Shown piece by piece: positions 62,279-64,000 of a stretch of 64,000 bases of DNA (position 1 is its first letter; each line of letters starts with the position of its first letter). The stretch comes from Demetria terragena DSM 11295 (lineage in GTDB: Bacteria > Actinomycetota > Actinomycetes > Actinomycetales > Dermatophilaceae). Below the pieces are notes generated by a model. The model was not told the DNA's origin. It did not search any database and saw only the letters and a program-made list of their open reading frames with translations. The position numbers and the translations under genes were made by a program. The DNA lies in the NCBI RefSeq assembly GCF_000376825.1, contig NZ_AQXW01000004.1, positions 186,001-250,000 on the forward strand. The letters run 5' to 3'.

Positions 62279-62314
62279 GTCAACGACACTGCCACAACGG
62301 TTGGTGACGTGTCA
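62273..62314. promoter_or_regulatory. Two TGACRTGTCA operator copies between fusion gene and MarR gene
   Basis: TGACATGTCA (62273-62282) and TGACGTGTCA (62305-62314) are two near-identical palindromes, 32 bases between centres. The first covers the ATG of the reductase-acetyltransferase gene (62276-62278 on the minus strand). They are the likely sites of the neighbouring MarR protein. Confidence 0.6.
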
Positions 62315-62337
62315 AAGAAGTGGCTAGTCTGAGAGCC

Positions 62338-62787
62338 GTGGAACCCCGCTGGCTGACCGAGGAGGAGGACCGCGCCTGGCGCGCCTTCCGGCGACTGCTC
62401 ACCGCCGTCCCTGCCCGCACCGCACGAGACCTCGCCGCCGACTCGGGGCTGTCCGCCGCCGACTACGAGGTATTGAGCACCCTGTCGGAGAAGACCGGCC
62501 ATCGGTGGTCGCTGAAGGACCTCGCGGCCAAGATGGAGTGGTCACGCAGCCGCCTGTCCCATCACACCGCGCGGATGCAACAACGCGGCCTGGTCGAGCG
62601 TGAACCCGACCCCGCAGACGCCCGCGGCTGCATCCTGCACCTCACCACCGGCGGCCTGCGCGTACTGAAAGCCGCCGTCCCCGCTCACGTCGCCTCGGTC
62701 CGCGCCCGCGTCCTGGACCACCTGACCCCCGACGAACTCGCCACACTCGAACGCATCTCCACCCGCGTCGCCGACCTACCCGGATAG
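62338..62787 (+). CDS. MarR-family transcriptional regulator
   Basis: A winged-helix regulator of about 149 residues from GTG 62338: FRRLLTAVPARTARDLAADS, GLSAADYEVLSTLSEKTGHR, WSLKDLAAKMEWSRSRLSHH, then RMQQRGLVEREPDPADARGC as wing. It lies divergent from the reductase-acetyltransferase gene, with two TGACRTGTCA palindromes between them. It probably represses both genes until a ligand is bound. A weak hairpin (ATCGGCT/AGCCGAT) follows the stop. Confidence 0.8.
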   Translation: MEPRWLTEEEDRAWRAFRRLLTAVPARTARDLAADSGLSAADYEVLSTLSEKTGHRWSLKDLAAKMEWSRSRLSHHTARMQQRGLVEREPDPADARGCILHLTTGGLRVLKAAVPAHVASVRARVLDHLTPDELATLERISTRVADLPG

Positions 62788-62894
62788 CCATCGGCTTACG
62801 GAACGTCAGCCGATCCCGCTACGGAGGGCTTGTATTGATGCTCCGTGACGGGCCGCGCCGACGACACTCAGGCCGGTTGCGGGTGCTCGTTCGT

Positions 62895-63503
62895 TCACGC
62901 GCTTGTGCTCTTACGGTTAAATATCCAGTGCAGGAGTCGAGTGATGGGGCCGGAACGCATCTCTGTCGGCCAGTGGGGTGCCGGAGTTTCAGGGGCGGCC
63001 AGCGCGCTGAGCACTGCCCCGCGGAGTCGATCGGGGTCGCTGCCCATGGCACGTAACAGTTTCGATGCTCTTGCCGTGGGCTCCAAGACGGCAAGCCATA
63101 GAACTGCACTGTCCACTTTGCGCTCTCGGGGCAGCTGCCCTGTCTTGCGCAGGTGTCCCAACTTGGCGGACCCGGAGTTCAACGAGGTCTGCAGTTCGGG
63201 CGTGTGACGGTTACGGGGCATCCGCACAGGTTTGGTGGCATCGGCCGCCGCTTGCGTGTCGACCGCCGACATACCCAGCCGTTGTAGGTGGGGTGCGTCG
63301 TCGACGGCGTTCTCGATGGCCTGACGTACCGCATCCAAGCTCACGTCGCGGTCCGCGTTCGAGACCTGCTCGGCAAGCGGTCCGCCCTCGCTCAGCAGGC
63401 CCAACAGTATGTGCTCCGAGCCGTACACGTCGGCGCCGAGGGCGGCAGCTTCTCGTTGGCTTGCCGCCATGACAGTAGTAAACGAATCGTTATAGATCAG
63501 CAT
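62895..63503 (-). CDS. Clp N-terminal (Clp-N repeat) domain protein
   Basis: A 202-residue protein with Clp-N type repeats: TVMAASQREAAALGADVYGS, EHILLGLLSEGGPLAEQVSN and a second half LRKTGQLPRERKVDSAVLWL, AVLEPTARASKLL. It lacks the AAA+ ATPase, so it is not ClpC itself; it may act as an adaptor or ligand sensor for the Clp protease. The first GTG/ATG codons overlap the HTH gene by 14 bases, so the two are translationally coupled. Similar HTH/Clp-N pairs are found in other actinobacteria. Confidence 0.7.
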   Translation of the reverse strand: MLIYNDSFTTVMAASQREAAALGADVYGSEHILLGLLSEGGPLAEQVSNADRDVSLDAVRQAIENAVDDAPHLQRLGMSAVDTQAAADATKPVRMPRNRHTPELQTSLNSGSAKLGHLRKTGQLPRERKVDSAVLWLAVLEPTARASKLLRAMGSDPDRLRGAVLSALAAPETPAPHWPTEMRSGPITRLLHWIFNRKSTSA

Positions 63504-63732
63504 CAGTGTCCAATCGTCGGGGGCCGCGCGTGCGGCCGTGTTTCTTGTGGACCGTCTGGCGGGTCACTTCCAGGTGGGCTGCAATTTCCGCCCATGACAT
63601 GCTGGCCGCGCGAGCCCTCCTGACGTGCAGGTCTTCGAGCCGGGAAGCTAACCGACGCAACGCCACCACTGTCCGCAGGCCTTCGACGGGCTCTACGGAC
63701 GCGGCCGCGGTCTCCATAGCGTTGACGTCCAT
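63490..63732 (-). CDS. Small helix-turn-helix protein partnered with the Clp-N protein
   Basis: An 80-residue protein: VVALRRLASRLEDLHVRRAR, AASMSWAEIAAHLEVTRQTV, HKKHGRTRGPRRLDTDADL. The HTH recognition part is WAEIAAHLEVTRQTVHKKHG. It resembles small HTH proteins paired with Clp-N proteins in actinobacteria. The ATG is at or next to the predicted transcription start, so the mRNA is probably leaderless. A perfect 10-bp palindrome overlies its start and promoter, which suggests autoregulation. Confidence 0.7.
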   Translation of the reverse strand: MDVNAMETAAASVEPVEGLRTVVALRRLASRLEDLHVRRARAASMSWAEIAAHLEVTRQTVHKKHGRTRGPRRLDTDADL

Positions 63733-63767
63733 AGTGTCAGACTAGGCTGACACTATGGACGTGTCAA
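63731..63767 (-). promoter_or_regulatory. Leaderless promoter with palindromic operator for the HTH/Clp-N pair
   Basis: On the minus strand TTGACA (63762-63767) is followed after 17 bases by TAGTCT (63739-63744), a good sigma-70-type promoter. Transcription would then start near 63732, which is the first base of the ATG. ATAGTGTCAG-N6-CTGACACTAT, a perfect 10-bp inverted repeat at 63731-63756, covers the -10 and the start codon. Confidence 0.65.
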
Positions 63768-63938
63768 CCTGATCTGACATTCAGGCGCGGCAGCAGGTTG
63801 GACCTGTCAAAGAATGCCGTCCCGTAAGGCGAACCCCTTGCGGTGATAGTGCAGGTCAGCGCACGAACGCATGTTCGGGTGTCCCGTAAGACCCGTCCTG
63901 GACGATGCCCGGTGATGGGGAGCTATCCGGGACGCCGA

Positions 63939-64000
63939 TCAGCGATCTTCGGGGTCGGGGTGTTCGTCGTCGAGGTACGCGAGTCGACGGCGGAGTTTGA
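63939..64000 (-). CDS. C-terminal end of an unidentified protein (partial)
   Basis: The minus-strand frame entering at the window edge reads KLRRRLAYLDDEHPDPEDR and stops at 63939-63941. The acidic tail and high-GC third positions look like a gene end. A plus-strand frame starting at ATG 63914 is also open, so the strand is uncertain. The 180 bases between this and the HTH gene show no convincing gene. Confidence 0.3.
   Translation of the reverse strand, partial: KLRRRLAYLDDEHPDPEDR

Noticed and set aside
62790-62814. Weak hairpin ATCGGCT/AGCCGAT after the MarR stop
   Set aside because: Only 7 bp with an 11-base loop and no T run; too weak to call a terminator.
63914-64000. Plus-strand frame starting at ATG 63914 and open to the window edge
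   Set aside because: Only 29 codons visible; the minus-strand reading with a natural acidic end is slightly more convincing, and neither is firm.

Overview
The window is a stretch of chromosome from a high-GC actinobacterium. The clearest evidence is the block from about 40.2 to 48.8 kb on the minus strand: CDP-alcohol phosphatidyltransferase, DUF881, DUF1290, DUF881, gcvH, garA, ftsR, a DUF151 nuclease, a second MerR regulator and gcvP. This is the order of Rv1822 to Rv1832 in Mycobacterium tuberculosis. An IdeR-type iron box, a mycobacterial-type SOS box, a DUF222/13E12-type HNH gene and many GTG starts agree with this. The genus cannot be fixed from the sequence; the wall-teichoic-acid genes and lack of mycolate genes argue against Mycobacterium itself.

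Layout. 1-5 kb: start of a divergent GTP-dependent PEP carboxykinase, an ADP-glucose pyrophosphorylase-type gene, a histidine-rich membrane pair (PepSY protein plus partner) and a peptidase E. 5.2-6.2 kb: a gene-poor gap holding a 28-bp sequence that matches a Xer/dif recombination site, so this is probably the replication terminus; a VapC remnant and a possible ATT-started membrane ORF lie beside it. 6.2-10 kb: PucR-type regulator, M20 deacetylase and ornithine cyclodeaminase, which together look like N-acetylornithine -> ornithine -> proline. 10-17.3 kb: small accessory genes, several broken, with an iron-boxed fprA and an SOS-boxed HNH gene. 17.4-22.3 kb: wall teichoic acid cluster (glycosyltransferase, CDP-alcohol transferase, TagF-like polymerase, CDP-ribitol-type cytidylyltransferase and reductase) closed by a strong terminator. 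22.4-25.6 kb: beta-phosphoglucomutase-like HAD protein and GH65 phosphorylase. 25.7-40.2 kb: housekeeping genes including rlmC, an MFS transporter, a ChaA antiporter, a YrdC-type protein, OsmC, glutamate-cysteine ligase, sbcD-sbcC and alaA. 40.2-48.8 kb: the cell-division/central-metabolism block, with a glycine riboswitch in front of gcvP. 48.9-52.8 kb: fdhD, mobA, ald and a WYL regulator. 52.8-64 kb: small enzymes with local regulators and operators, tRNA-Pro, der, and more remnants.

Main points of interest are the candidate dif site, two MarR promoters whose operators contain start codons, a leaderless HTH/Clp-N gene pair with a palindrome over its -10, a reductase-acetyltransferase fusion, a wall-polymer transferase with His in place of the fourth signature Asp, and at least six gene remnants. 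No CRISPR array, prophage or classical insertion sequence was seen. No large unknown system was found; the strongest new candidates are small regulatory modules.
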